Source of the DNA: Algoriphagus hitonicola
Lineage (GTDB): Bacteria > Bacteroidota > Bacteroidia > Cytophagales > Cyclobacteriaceae
Reading direction: 5' to 3'
Length of the DNA stretch: 64,000 nt
NCBI RefSeq assembly: GCF_900113375.1
Contig: NZ_FOPC01000015.1
Span: forward strand, 1 to 64,000
Below are positions 30,994 to 40,066 of this stretch, in pieces. The first letter of the stretch is position 1, and every line of letters starts with the position of its first letter. The notes under the pieces are model-generated. The model saw only the letters and a program-made list of their open reading frames with translations, made no database searches and was not told where the DNA came from. The position numbers and the translations under genes were made by a program.

Positions 30994-31566
30994 ATGACAA
31001 ATAACTTTTTTCCATTGATTTTAGCTCTTCTATTTTTGAGTAGCTGTACAAAAATTGATTTACCCGATATTCAGGAGGAGCCTTATGGTGTGTACAACGC
31101 GGTATCCATTACCACTGCGATTCCGATTGATTTTTCAAGATCTGGTCGGCAGACTACGGAGCACATTGACGACTTCTCCTATTGCAGTGAATTCTTTTCT
31201 ATCGAATGGCGTCTGAACAAAGAAACCCCCATCATGGATTTTGACTATTTCGACTTTCACAGATGGTATAATGAAGAGATCATGGAAGAAGAAACAATCA
31301 TGGGCTGTGGGGTCACGAGAAGAATTGTACACCTGGGAAAAAATAACAGCTTAGAATTAAGTTTTTTTGGAGATGACGGCACTTATTATACCGACCCAAA
31401 TAGGATTGACACCTATTTTAAAATCAAAAGTCTGGAGTTTTTCCAAAGGCAAAAATCCATCAAGCTTGTTGCCCAGCAGCAATTTTATGACTTCGTGACT
31501 GAGGAATTTGTAGAGACTGAGGTTACTTATCGTTTTGAATTTGGATCACCTGCTTTTAATTATTGA
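30994..31566 (+). CDS. Hypothetical lipoprotein
   Basis: 190 residues. A lipoprotein signal peptide ends in FLSSC (Cys18). The rest is rich in acidic and aromatic residues with predicted beta strands (SIEWRLNKETPIMDFDYFDF), and two further cysteines lie in the mature part. I do not recognise the family. The alternative start upstream is on the other strand and not relevant. It is convergent with the ferredoxin operon, with a terminator between. It may be membrane-attached in the periplasm. Confidence 0.8.
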   Translation: MTNNFFPLILALLFLSSCTKIDLPDIQEEPYGVYNAVSITTAIPIDFSRSGRQTTEHIDDFSYCSEFFSIEWRLNKETPIMDFDYFDFHRWYNEEIMEEETIMGCGVTRRIVHLGKNNSLELSFFGDDGTYYTDPNRIDTYFKIKSLEFFQRQKSIKLVAQQQFYDFVTEEFVETEVTYRFEFGSPAFNY

Positions 31567-31583
31567 AATCGATGAGAACGAAA

Positions 31584-31607
31584 AAACCACCCATTTCTAG
31601 GTGGTTA
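31584..31607. terminator. Terminator between the lipoprotein and ferredoxin genes
   Basis: AACCACC pairs with GGTGGTT around an 8-base loop. On the minus strand TTTTTT follows directly, so it best serves the ferredoxin operon; the plus-strand tail (AAATTTAT) is weaker. Confidence 0.8.
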
Positions 31608-31629
31608 AATTTATATTTTTATTTATTTC

Positions 31630-31953
31630 TCAAATCACATCCTCTCCTCGCAATTTGATCACAGCGCCTTCCAGCATTTCCGAAATTCGGATTTGGCAGG
31701 CCAATCGGGATGTAGGATAATACTCCGGTAAATTTTCCAATTGATCAAGCTCTATATCGGAAGCCTGACCCAATTCATCCGAGCCTTCAAGGACTTCGAT
31801 GTGACAAGTAGCGCAGAGGGCCATTCCTCCACAAGTCGCTAAAATGGGATATTCTGAGGCCTTCAGAATTTCCATTAAACTAAATCCCATGTCATCGGGA
31901 GCTTCTATTTCTTGACGATTTCCGTCGAGATCTTCAACTGTAAAATTCACCAT
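31630..31953 (-). CDS. 2Fe-2S ferredoxin (adrenodoxin-like)
   Basis: 107 residues. The cluster ligands are Cys41, Cys47 and Cys50 in ATCGGMALCATCH and Cys86 in RLACQIRI, the C-x5-C-x2-C...C pattern of vertebrate and bacterial-type [2Fe-2S] ferredoxins. It carries single electrons in the cytoplasm. It lies 16 bp after the ferredoxin reductase gene, its likely donor. The acceptor is unknown. Confidence 0.94.
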   Translation of the reverse strand: MVNFTVEDLDGNRQEIEAPDDMGFSLMEILKASEYPILATCGGMALCATCHIEVLEGSDELGQASDIELDQLENLPEYYPTSRLACQIRISEMLEGAVIKLRGEDVI

Positions 31954-31969
31954 GCCGCAAATTTAATCT

Positions 31970-32974
31970 TTAGAATGAATTGACACCATTCACGGTGGTA
32001 TATTTGAAGCTCAATTTTTGGTCAGGATAGACATATTTGAATGCGGAATGCATCATGATCGCTGCCTCATGAAATCCACAAAGAATCAATTTTAATTTTC
32101 CCGGATAGGTATTGATATCTCCGATCGCATAAATACGCTCTACACCGGTAGAGTAGTCTCTGGTATCCACTTCGATAGCGTTTTTGTCGATACTCAAACC
32201 CCATTCGGCAATTGGACCCAACTTGGGACTCAAACCAAAAAGTGGAATCAAATAATCCGATTCGATCTTGATTTCCTCCTTCGTTTTGGATTCCAATGTC
32301 ACGGCATTTAGCTTTCCATTTCCGCTGACTTGTTTCAAATTGGCAGACAAAATCAAATTTATTTTTCCCTGATTAGCCAGGTCAAACACTTTGGCAGCCG
32401 AATCCGGGGCACCGCGGAAAGTCTCATTTCTGTGTACTAGGGTTACTTTCTTGGCCACATTGGATAAAAATATCGTCCAATCCAAAGCAGAATCGCCTCC
32501 TCCGGCCAAAACTACATTCTTATCCCGGAACGTCTCCGGATTTTTCACCATGTAAGTCACGCCTTTGCCTTCAAAAAGCTCCAGATTTTCCAAAACAGGT
32601 TTCCTTGGTTCAAAACAACCCAAGCCTCCTGCAATCACAATTACTTTTGCGTGAATATGGGTTTTTTCATTGGTGGTGACGACAAAGGAACCATCCTCCT
32701 GCCGATCAAGATGATCCACTCGCTCACCTAGGGTAAATGTGGGTGAAAACGGCTTGATCTGCTCCATCAGATTGTCCACCAATTCCTGCGCCTTCACCTC
32801 AGGATAGCCTGGAATATCATAAATGGGCTTTTGGGGATAGATCTCCGAAAGCTGCCCTCCCACCTGGGGTAGAGCATCGATAAGATGACAGCGCATTTTA
32901 AGCAATCCTGCTTCAAATACTGCGAATAAGCCAACAGGTCCGGCTCCGATGATGCAAAGGTCTGTATGAATCAT
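31970..32974 (-). CDS. Ferredoxin-NADP reductase, thioredoxin reductase-like type
   Basis: 334 residues. FAD-binding GAGPVGLFAVFEAGL lies near the start and NADPH-binding VLAGGGDSALDW in the middle. The CxxC redox pair of thioredoxin reductase is absent, which with the length points to the TrxR-like FNR (type 2) group. It moves electrons between NADPH and the ferredoxin encoded next. A MarR gene lies upstream on the same strand, 73 bp away. Confidence 0.92.
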   Translation of the reverse strand: MIHTDLCIIGAGPVGLFAVFEAGLLKMRCHLIDALPQVGGQLSEIYPQKPIYDIPGYPEVKAQELVDNLMEQIKPFSPTFTLGERVDHLDRQEDGSFVVTTNEKTHIHAKVIVIAGGLGCFEPRKPVLENLELFEGKGVTYMVKNPETFRDKNVVLAGGGDSALDWTIFLSNVAKKVTLVHRNETFRGAPDSAAKVFDLANQGKINLILSANLKQVSGNGKLNAVTLESKTKEEIKIESDYLIPLFGLSPKLGPIAEWGLSIDKNAIEVDTRDYSTGVERIYAIGDINTYPGKLKLILCGFHEAAIMMHSAFKYVYPDQKLSFKYTTVNGVNSF

Positions 32975-33021
32975 ACTATTTTTACTTTATGGGAAAAACC
33001 CCCGAATGATGATTTTTGTTC

Positions 33022-33046
33022 GTATAATAATTATTAGCACACTAAA
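33022..33046 (-). promoter_or_regulatory. Candidate MarR operator before the ferredoxin reductase gene
   Basis: On the minus strand TTAGTGTGCTAATAATTATT holds an inverted TTAG...CTAA. The same TTAGTGTG core occurs before the MarR gene itself (33505-33513). Sharing of one word upstream of a regulator and its neighbour suggests a common binding site. Confidence 0.4.
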
Positions 33047-33047
33047 C

Positions 33048-33497
33048 TTATTCTTCTAGCAATTGTCCATCCAGATTTTGATAAATCGTATTCAGAATCC
33101 GTTTAAACTCTTCAAAATCCTGTTCGCTAAGATTTTCCCATGCTTTTTCGCGAATCTCAAGAATTTTAGGTCGAAGGGCAGTGACTTTGGACACACCCTC
33201 AGGGGTGAGATTTAGATGAAAACTTCTACGATCCTGAGGATGAGGCTCTCGCTCCACATATCCTTTTTTGCAAAGCAAATCCACAATTCGGGTCAATGTC
33301 GGATGATCTTTAAATACTAAGTTGGCCAACTCAGTCTGACTTATTTTCCCATTTTCAGATAGGTTTTTTAAAACCAACCATTGATCCACGGTTACGTCAA
33401 AATCACCATCCTTAAACTGCTGCTGTGCATACTGCTTTACCTTTCGGGCCGTACGGTCCAGCAAAAAGGAATATTTTGCAAATTGCTCTTGTGTCAT
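33048..33497 (-). CDS. MarR-family transcriptional regulator
   Basis: 149 residues. The winged helix-turn-helix spans about 35-105 (ISQTELANLVFKDHPTLTRIVDLL, then the wing REPHPQDRRSFHLNLT with the conserved DxRS). It forms dimers that usually repress nearby genes and let go on binding a ligand or on oxidation. The linked ferredoxin-reductase genes are its likely targets. Autoregulation is suggested by the shared motif at its promoter. Confidence 0.93.
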   Translation of the reverse strand: MTQEQFAKYSFLLDRTARKVKQYAQQQFKDGDFDVTVDQWLVLKNLSENGKISQTELANLVFKDHPTLTRIVDLLCKKGYVEREPHPQDRRSFHLNLTPEGVSKVTALRPKILEIREKAWENLSEQDFEEFKRILNTIYQNLDGQLLEE

Positions 33498-33500
33498 ACC

Positions 33501-33525
33501 AATAATTAGTGTGACAAATATATAA
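33501..33525 (-). promoter_or_regulatory. Promoter and candidate operator of the MarR gene
   Basis: On the minus strand TATATTTG (33515-33522) matches the -7 consensus TAnnTTTG. It is followed by TCACACTAAT, the reverse of the TTAGTGTGA word, placed where the transcription start would be. The -33 TTTG is not at a standard distance. Confidence 0.45.
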
Positions 33526-33577
33526 ATAAAGTTTTTGCAAAAAGCAATTCCCTATAAAATTGATAGGAATAGTGTGT

Positions 33578-34549
33578 TTAATTTTTTCTCAAAAAATCAA
33601 TCAATTTGTCCAGTCTTGAGAATTCCAGCTCCTGGTATCGGAGAAGAATGGGATTACTCTGAATTAAAACGGGCCCATCTAACTGTTGAAATCCAGCTTT
33701 CAGCAGTGCTTTCTTCACCCAAAAAGTCAAATCCTGATCTCCGATGATTTCTAAATTCGAGGATTCTTCCCGAAGTCTTACTCTTCCCCGGAGAAGATCA
33801 AACTCATAGCGATCGGAAGGATAAAGTTGATTGATCTGACCTGAAATAACCAAATCTTCTGGCTTTCCGGTAATCAACGGAAGTCCGCAGGAAAGCAACC
33901 AAAATTGATCAGCGGACTCCAGCGCAATCTCTAAATCATGCGTGACCACTAAAATAGCCTTGGATTCCGCATGCGCGATTTCTTGCAAAAGTCGCATGAT
34001 TTCGTACCGATTGATCAAGTCCAAATGAGCAGTGGGTTCATCCAAGATCATCACGGGACTATCCTGAGCCAATGCCCTTGCGATCAATACTTTTTGCCGC
34101 TGTCCATCGGATATTTCATTGACCAGTTCTTTTCTGATATAATCCACCTGAGTAATTTCCAAGGCCCGGTTAACCGCAGCCTTGTCGCTGGTATCCAAAG
34201 CACCGTACCATTTGAGATAAGGAGTTCGTCCTAATGAAACCAACTGCTCTACGGTCAAATTACCCGGCAAATGAGGTTCAGAAAGCACCACCGAAAGCAT
34301 TTTTGCCCGAGAGTCATGAGCATATTCCGAGACATTTTTTTTCTTCAGTTCCAGTTTTCCTTCAAATGGAATCAATTGGCCCATCATGGCTTTGACCAAG
34401 GTGGATTTTCCTACGCCATTTGGACCGAGCAAACAAGTAAGCTCTTTGGTTTTCAACTCAAAATTGAGCTGCTCCAAAATCACTTTGCGCTGCTTCCCTT
34501 TCAGATAACCCAAAGAAAGACCTTCTCCTTTTACCGCGACGCTTTCCAT
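33578..34549 (-). CDS. btuD: ABC transporter ATPase, BtuD/FecE type, with C-terminal extension
   Basis: 323 residues. Walker A is GPNGVGKST (42-50), the signature is ISDGQRQKVLIARAL, and Walker B is MILDEPTAHLD. Family members of this kind are about 255 residues; here roughly 75 extra residues follow (from about 250) with no motif I recognise. It powers the inner-membrane permease encoded just upstream, with which it makes a BtuFCD-type importer. B12 as substrate is inferred from the divergent riboswitch-btuB-btuG; haem or siderophore is the alternative. Confidence 0.88.
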   Translation of the reverse strand: MESVAVKGEGLSLGYLKGKQRKVILEQLNFELKTKELTCLLGPNGVGKSTLVKAMMGQLIPFEGKLELKKKNVSEYAHDSRAKMLSVVLSEPHLPGNLTVEQLVSLGRTPYLKWYGALDTSDKAAVNRALEITQVDYIRKELVNEISDGQRQKVLIARALAQDSPVMILDEPTAHLDLINRYEIMRLLQEIAHAESKAILVVTHDLEIALESADQFWLLSCGLPLITGKPEDLVISGQINQLYPSDRYEFDLLRGRVRLREESSNLEIIGDQDLTFWVKKALLKAGFQQLDGPVLIQSNPILLRYQELEFSRLDKLIDFLRKN

Positions 34550-34551
34550 AC

Positions 34552-35577
34552 CTAAAATTCTTTACTGAAGTTTCTTCGCAATACCAAGCCAATCACCACA
34601 GGAGCACCGATTAAAGAAGTTACTGCATTAATCGGAAGGCTTTCGGCCATGCCGGGGAGTTGTCCTATACTGTCACAGACTAATAATAACATCGCCCCTA
34701 AAATTCCCGAAGCAGGAAAAAGGATCCGATGGTCGGCAGTTTTGAAGACAATCCGAGCAAGATGCGGTACGGCAATTCCTACAAAAGCAATCGGTCCACA
34801 AAAAGCCGTAATCGCCCCTGCCATCAATCCCGTGCTTCCGATCATCCACCATCTCAAGCGAACCGTACTTATCCCCATACTTTTGGCATAGGATTCACCG
34901 AGCAAAAGAGCATTAAATGATCGAATTGAAAATAAAAGCGGCAGCATTCCGATAATTACAGTTACTGCTAAAACTCCCACTTGATTCCAGCCCAAACTCC
35001 CCAAGCTTCCCATCGACCAAATCGTGAATAATTTGAGCGCTTCGGCACCTGAAAAATAGGAAAGCACTGAAATCACCGCAGACACGGCTGCGCCAAACAT
35101 GATCCCTACGATCAATAAAGTCATGGAATCTTTCACTCGCCAAGCTACCAAACTTACTAGAGAAAGAACCAATCCTGCCCCAAGTGTACCCGCTATGGAA
35201 ATGGTCCAGGGATGAATACTGCCCGCACCGTATCCTAAAATAGATCCTGCCAAAATCAAAATCGCTACGCCAAATCCAGCACCCGAACTGATCCCCAATA
35301 CATAAGGACCGGCCAGAGGATTTCTAAAAAAAGTCTGCATTTGTAATCCACTTAGGCTCAGCCCAATTCCAGCAATAATTGCCACAATTGCCTTTGGAAA
35401 TCGATAGTTGATAATAATCTGCTCATAGGAGCTCCGACCCCAATCTGAAAAAAATAACCCATGTATGATCTCTGAAACTGAAATACTGACCGAACCCAAG
35501 CTAATATTGACTAGAAAAAAAAACAGCAATAGGATAAGTCCCAAAATCAGAAAATATGTAGGTCGATTGCTATTCAT
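34552..35577 (-). CDS. btuC: FecCD/BtuC-type ABC transporter permease
   Basis: 341 residues from the ATG at 35577 (MNSNRPTYF), preferred because the longer frame to 35604 runs back inside the binding-protein gene. About ten membrane helices. Family motifs include NPLAGPYVLGISSGAGFG and GPIAFVGIAVPHLAR. It overlaps the end of the binding-protein gene by 8 bp and is 2 bp from the ATPase gene, a tight operon. It transports a cobalamin- or iron-chelate-like substrate. Confidence 0.92.
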   Translation of the reverse strand: MNSNRPTYFLILGLILLLFFFLVNISLGSVSISVSEIIHGLFFSDWGRSSYEQIIINYRFPKAIVAIIAGIGLSLSGLQMQTFFRNPLAGPYVLGISSGAGFGVAILILAGSILGYGAGSIHPWTISIAGTLGAGLVLSLVSLVAWRVKDSMTLLIVGIMFGAAVSAVISVLSYFSGAEALKLFTIWSMGSLGSLGWNQVGVLAVTVIIGMLPLLFSIRSFNALLLGESYAKSMGISTVRLRWWMIGSTGLMAGAITAFCGPIAFVGIAVPHLARIVFKTADHRILFPASGILGAMLLLVCDSIGQLPGMAESLPINAVTSLIGAPVVIGLVLRRNFSKEF

Positions 35578-36712
35578 GAATTTGGGTATAAAAATACAAT
35601 TCATACTCTGGAAGCAGCTCAGGATGTAGGATTTTGATCAAATCCTTCAATACCCAATCTGGACGCATATAGCCTAATTCAAAATATTCAAGTCCGCCTT
35701 TCGGTCCTTTTTTACCCGTATACGTGTAAATTTTCCCATTTTTGAATGCATCAAATGACCGATAACGAGGTTCTGCACTTGCCATTTCGCCCAAACTGGA
35801 ATAATCAGCTGAACCGATCCAATATTCCGCGTCCATCCCCTGATCCAAAACATATTCATAGCTCAACTCCAGGCTTCCAGTTCCTTTTTGATTTTGAAAA
35901 ATATAATTTCCCCCTGCATTTTTTAAAATCTGTGCGCCCCAACTATCCGCTCCCGGAGCAAACCAGACATCCTGATACAGTACTCCCGACAAAACCGTTG
36001 GCTTGGGTAATTCAGGACCTTCAGTCACCAATTTTAAGGCGTCCTGATAATCCTTTTCAATTTTCTCAAAAACAGCGGTTGCCTCCTCCAAATCCCCGAG
36101 TAAAAGCCCTGTAAACTTGATCCATTCTGCTCTTCCCAGGGGATGCTGCTCGACATATTCTCCATTGATCACCGCCGGAATTCCAGATCGATTGAGCACC
36201 TCTAGATTTTTCAGATCCTCACCCAGTGTCGAAATCATCACCCAATCGGGCTCCATATCGAGTAGCATCTCAATGTTGGCAGATGGGCCAGACCCCAAAT
36301 CAATGACCTGATTTTGCTCGATCAGGTCCCATACTTTTCCAGAAGAAATCAAGTCAAGATTTGGAAAACCTTTCAGCTTGGCAGTTTCACCTAATAAGTC
36401 CAAATGCGGGATCTGGGTAGTCGAAGTCAAGACAACTTCCTTGACCGGTAGTTGAATTACCGCATCATAGCCCTGACTTTCCTGCTGGCTATCTTCTTCC
36501 AAAATCAAATACCGAAACGTTTGATCCGCTCCGGTCCATGGTTGGGTCACACTCACCACCCAAAAATCTGCTCCCCGCTCAATTTCGAAACCTTGGGCAT
36601 AGTTGAGCTCTATTGGATTGAGTTCAGCAATATCCCGTTTTGGACTCGTACAGGAAAATAAAACCCAGAGTCCCAGCAAACGAATTGACGTAAAAACAGG
36701 AAAATTTTTCAA
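35570..36712 (-). CDS. btuF: Cobalamin/iron-chelate periplasmic binding lipoprotein (BtuF-like)
   Basis: 380 residues from a TTG at 36712, which gives a clean lipoprotein signal (LGLWVLFSC, Cys21). The frame to 36796 adds 28 residues without sense. It is a class III solute-binding protein: two alpha/beta lobes joined by a long helix (EPDWVMISTLG, PKPTVLSGVLYQDVWFAPG, NAGGNYIF). It delivers its ligand to the BtuC-like permease. It is divergent from the cobalamin riboswitch and btuB, so B12 or a precursor is the likely ligand. Confidence 0.85.
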   Translation of the reverse strand: MKNFPVFTSIRLLGLWVLFSCTSPKRDIAELNPIELNYAQGFEIERGADFWVVSVTQPWTGADQTFRYLILEEDSQQESQGYDAVIQLPVKEVVLTSTTQIPHLDLLGETAKLKGFPNLDLISSGKVWDLIEQNQVIDLGSGPSANIEMLLDMEPDWVMISTLGEDLKNLEVLNRSGIPAVINGEYVEQHPLGRAEWIKFTGLLLGDLEEATAVFEKIEKDYQDALKLVTEGPELPKPTVLSGVLYQDVWFAPGADSWGAQILKNAGGNYIFQNQKGTGSLELSYEYVLDQGMDAEYWIGSADYSSLGEMASAEPRYRSFDAFKNGKIYTYTGKKGPKGGLEYFELGYMRPDWVLKDLIKILHPELLPEYELYFYTQIHE

Positions 36713-36783
36713 GGGTTGATCAGGTAATTTTGACCCAAATAAACAGGAACCAAAATCCGAATACAAAAAAAATCTTTGGCAGC

Positions 36784-36816
36784 CTTGCATTACCAAGGGA
36801 ATACCGACTATGTTTG
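36784..36816 (+). promoter_or_regulatory. Promoter for the riboswitch-btuB-btuG transcript
   Basis: TATGTTTG (36809-36816) matches the -7 element. CTTG at 36784-36787, 21 bases upstream, is an acceptable -33 element. Transcription would begin near 36823, at the 5' edge of the riboswitch. Confidence 0.55.
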
Positions 36817-37035
36817 CATTGGAAACGGGTTCTTAAAATCATCTGATTTTAGGATTAAAAGGGAATTCGGTGTAAAACCGAAGCTGTCCCCGCAACTGTA
36901 AGTCTGATCCGTCCCGATAAAATCGGGATTTGCCGGAAAAAGCTTTTGCTCACACACGCCATTGGTCCAAAATATCGAGACTGAGAAGGCAGCAAAAGTC
37001 AGACGAGCCAGGAGACCTGCCTGATTCTGTAGATT
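36817..37035 (+). promoter_or_regulatory. Cobalamin (B12) riboswitch
   Basis: Conserved core pieces in order: GGGAATTCGGTGTAAAACCG, then AGCTGTCCCCGCAACTGTAA, a variable arm with the stem TCCCGATAAAATCGGGA, and ACGAGCCAGGAGACCTGCC. These are the B12-box and adjacent consensus elements. When adenosyl- or other cobalamin binds, it shuts off the downstream gene, here btuB from 37161. The 125-bp tail would hold the expression platform; I cannot tell a translational from a transcriptional switch by eye. Confidence 0.96.
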
Positions 37036-37160
37036 CTGTGCTTTCGGAGGAAAAGCGAAGAAGACATGCATCAGCCGTCGGGATTTTCCGATTACGTTTC
37101 ATCTCTTCCCATTTCTCTTCAAGCCCGAATCGAATTGACCAATTATTAATTCGATCAGGC

Positions 37161-39011
37161 ATGATTTTATTTGTATGGGTATTATCCTTTTTCGGGCAAA
37201 TTCCGGAAAAGCAGGATACAGTTTCCTTATCGGAAATTGAAGTGAATGCTGCTGTCCTAGAGCGATACAGCCAAGGCCAAAAGCAAATCACCTGGAAAAA
37301 AGAGGATCTTGCACTAGTGGGATCGCAAAGTCTCGGGGAACTTTTGTCTGCCCAAAGTCCCGTTTTCATCCGGGAATATGGTCCGGGAATGCTTGCATCT
37401 CCCTCCTTTCGCGGCACTTCTGCTGGACATACAGCTATTTTTTGGAATGGAATGCCGCTCAACAGCCCCTCTCTTGGCCAAAGTGACCTTTCCCTTTTAC
37501 CGGTTTTTGCTTTCGAATCCGCCAGTTTACACTTCGGATCAAATGGTGCCTTGATTGGAAATGAAGCCATCGGAGGAAGTCTACACTTAAACTCGGAGAA
37601 TAAATTTGATCAGGGTTCTGAATTTTCATTTACTCAAGAAATCGGAAGTTTCGGTCAATCCAATACCCAATTGAAAGGGAGTTTTTCTTCAAAAAAATTC
37701 TATTCCCAAACAAAGTTTTACCGGCATTTTACAGAAAATAATTTCTCCTTCCGGAATCTTGCATTACCCGAAACCCCAATCCAAAAACAACATCATGCCC
37801 GAGTAAATCAACAGGGTATCGTCCAAGACCTCGCTTGGAAAATTACCGAAAACAAAAAGCTCAAAACAGCACTGTGGTACCATGATGCCGATCGGGAAAT
37901 CCAGCCCCCGATGGGTTCTTCAACTCAAGACCAACAGCAGGATCAAAGTCTCCGCTGGGTATTGGATTACGAGCGATATGGCGATAAAAGTACCATTCAG
38001 TTAAAAACTGGTTTCATTGCCGAAAACCAGATTTTCAATGAAAGTCTCAATCGAACCAAGCAATTTATACTTGGAGCCGAATGGGATTATCAGGCTCACG
38101 AGCATTGGTTTTTTCATCTGGGAACGAGATTCACCCACCAAACCGGAGAGCTCAGCACCTATCAGGCGTTGGATCAGCGGGCCGAACTTTTTCAGTCTGT
38201 CAAATTTGAACCATCAGAGAAACTGGACATCGCGCTGAATTTGCGACAAATCGCCTACAGCGAACGGATTCAACCATGGATTCCCAGCTTGGGATTGGGT
38301 TGGACTTTTTGGGAAAATAGAAGTCAAGAGCTGAAGCTAAATCTCTCAGGAGGCAAAGGATTCAAAGTACCCACGCTCAACGATCGATTTTGGTCTCCAG
38401 GAGGAAATCCCGATCTCCTACCCGAAAACTCCTGGACTTCCGAAGCGGGATTAGAATGGAAATCTGGAACACTTGAGCAAAGTCTGACTGGCTACTATAT
38501 GAATGTGGACAATTGGATCATTTGGCTCCCTCAGGGAAATGTATGGTCACCGGAAAACATCCGAAAAGTCAGATCAGAAGGAATCGAATACCAAGGAAAA
38601 GTTTTCTTTAAAACAGGGGAAATCACCTGGACAAACCTATGGCAATACAGCCTAAACCGAGCCGTATCGATTCGAGGAATCTCTGAAAATGACCCTAGCT
38701 TGGGAAAACAACTTCCCTATACTCCTCAGCATCAAGCAAACTTTTCCATCAAAGCACACTATCGGGCCTTCTACCTTTTTGCACAAAATACCTTTACGGG
38801 AAAGCGGAATGTGACTGCGGATAATCCCCGGACCTTGGACGCTTTTTCCCTTAGTGATTTAGCTCTGGGATGTTCCGGTTTTCAGCTGGGAGATTTGAAA
38901 ATACCCGTTCAATTCCGTATCCAAAACCTTTTCAATACCGAGTATCAGGTCCTCTATCTCAGACCGATGCCGGGCAGATCTTATCATATTAATTTATCCA
39001 TTCAGCTATGA
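37161..39011 (+). CDS. btuB: TonB-dependent vitamin B12 receptor BtuB
   Basis: 616 residues from the ATG at 37161. An in-frame start at 36930 lies inside the riboswitch and is rejected. A signal peptide (1-15) precedes a TonB-box-like SLSEIEVNA. The plug domain (about 40-145, SLGELLSAQSPVFIREYGPG) is followed by a 22-strand-type barrel ending SYHINLSIQL with terminal aromatic-type residues. It imports corrinoids across the outer membrane using TonB energy. The riboswitch and the coupled btuG make the B12 assignment strong. Confidence 0.93.
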   Translation: MILFVWVLSFFGQIPEKQDTVSLSEIEVNAAVLERYSQGQKQITWKKEDLALVGSQSLGELLSAQSPVFIREYGPGMLASPSFRGTSAGHTAIFWNGMPLNSPSLGQSDLSLLPVFAFESASLHFGSNGALIGNEAIGGSLHLNSENKFDQGSEFSFTQEIGSFGQSNTQLKGSFSSKKFYSQTKFYRHFTENNFSFRNLALPETPIQKQHHARVNQQGIVQDLAWKITENKKLKTALWYHDADREIQPPMGSSTQDQQQDQSLRWVLDYERYGDKSTIQLKTGFIAENQIFNESLNRTKQFILGAEWDYQAHEHWFFHLGTRFTHQTGELSTYQALDQRAELFQSVKFEPSEKLDIALNLRQIAYSERIQPWIPSLGLGWTFWENRSQELKLNLSGGKGFKVPTLNDRFWSPGGNPDLLPENSWTSEAGLEWKSGTLEQSLTGYYMNVDNWIIWLPQGNVWSPENIRKVRSEGIEYQGKVFFKTGEITWTNLWQYSLNRAVSIRGISENDPSLGKQLPYTPQHQANFSIKAHYRAFYLFAQNTFTGKRNVTADNPRTLDAFSLSDLALGCSGFQLGDLKIPVQFRIQNLFNTEYQVLYLRPMPGRSYHINLSIQL

Positions 39012-40060
39012 AAAAACATCTATTTCACTTCAGCAAGGTAATCGCACTCGCATTCATCTTATTTTCCTGTACAAACAGCGAAACCGAAAAACCACTTGGA
39101 GAATTCGACTCTGGTATCCTGATTATGAATGAGGGCGCCTTTGGTAGCAATGACGGTGAGGTTTATCATTTAAATCCTGCTACAGACGAACTGAAACCTA
39201 ATATATTTGAATCTGCCAATGGAAGACCCTTTGCTGGATTGCTTCAGGATTTGGTTTTAGAGAATGATCAACTTTATCTAGTCGCCAATACCGGAAAAAT
39301 TGAAATCGTCAACTCAGGCGATTTCGCAAGCATCGGTGCTGTCACTGCGGATCTGGATCAGCCCCGCTCCTTGACTGTGAACTCAGGGAAACTTTTTATC
39401 TCAGATTACGGACCCTATGACGCCGATTTCAATACTCCCGATTCCTACATTGCAGTCGTTCAAGATGTCAATGGAGGCGGTGTCACCAACAAAATCCCCG
39501 TGTCCAGAAAACCCGAAGATTTGATTTCTTTTGGAAAATTCATCTTGGTAGCTGGCTCGGAAGAAGGAATCGTGGAAGTCATCGATGCTGAAGAAGAGGA
39601 GGTCATCGAAACCATCGAGGTGGAAGGAAGCCCAAAAGTATTCTTCGAAGCCAATGGAGGCATTTACCTCTTTTCCACAAGTTTGGAGGAAGTGACAATC
39701 TATAGTTTTAATTTGGATGATTTTACCACAGCCTCTACCGATGTTTTTCCTATTTCCAATGCCACTGGCAAAATCGCTTTTGGAAATGACGGCATCATGT
39801 ACTTGATCAGAAGTTCCGGATTTCCGGATTATGTGGATGCTGTTGCTACCCTTTCGCTTTTCAATTCCACGGTAAACCCAACTTGGTACGAGGGTTCTGG
39901 TTTTTATGGAATAGGTGCAGATCCGCTCAGAGGTGAAATTTATTTGGCAAATGCCAATGGGTTCCAAGGAAATGGTACAGTCACTGTCTTGGATGAAAGC
40001 GGAAATGAAGTTCGGGACTTTGAAGTGGGTCGGGGTCCTTCTGGATTTTTGATGCGTTAA
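39008..40060 (+). CDS. btuG: Surface lipoprotein, YncE-like beta-propeller (BtuG homologue)
   Basis: 350 residues with lipoprotein signal (FILFSC, Cys21) and seven-blade-type propeller repeats (GILIMNEGAFGSNDGEVYHL, GKLFISDYG, GIMYLIRSSG). In Bacteroides, BtuG is an extracellular B12-binding propeller that sits on BtuB and lowers the dissociation of ligand (known from B. thetaiotaomicron). Here the gene overlaps btuB by 4 bp behind a cobalamin riboswitch, the same arrangement. Function by homology and context; the binding residues cannot be judged by eye. Confidence 0.88.
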   Translation: MKKHLFHFSKVIALAFILFSCTNSETEKPLGEFDSGILIMNEGAFGSNDGEVYHLNPATDELKPNIFESANGRPFAGLLQDLVLENDQLYLVANTGKIEIVNSGDFASIGAVTADLDQPRSLTVNSGKLFISDYGPYDADFNTPDSYIAVVQDVNGGGVTNKIPVSRKPEDLISFGKFILVAGSEEGIVEVIDAEEEEVIETIEVEGSPKVFFEANGGIYLFSTSLEEVTIYSFNLDDFTTASTDVFPISNATGKIAFGNDGIMYLIRSSGFPDYVDAVATLSLFNSTVNPTWYEGSGFYGIGADPLRGEIYLANANGFQGNGTVTVLDESGNEVRDFEVGRGPSGFLMR

Positions 40061-40066
40061 AATTAA

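Noticed and set aside
36930-37160. An N-terminal extension of the btuB frame
   Set aside because: It runs through the conserved B12 riboswitch core and translates to charged nonsense; the ATG at 37161 begins with a proper signal peptide.
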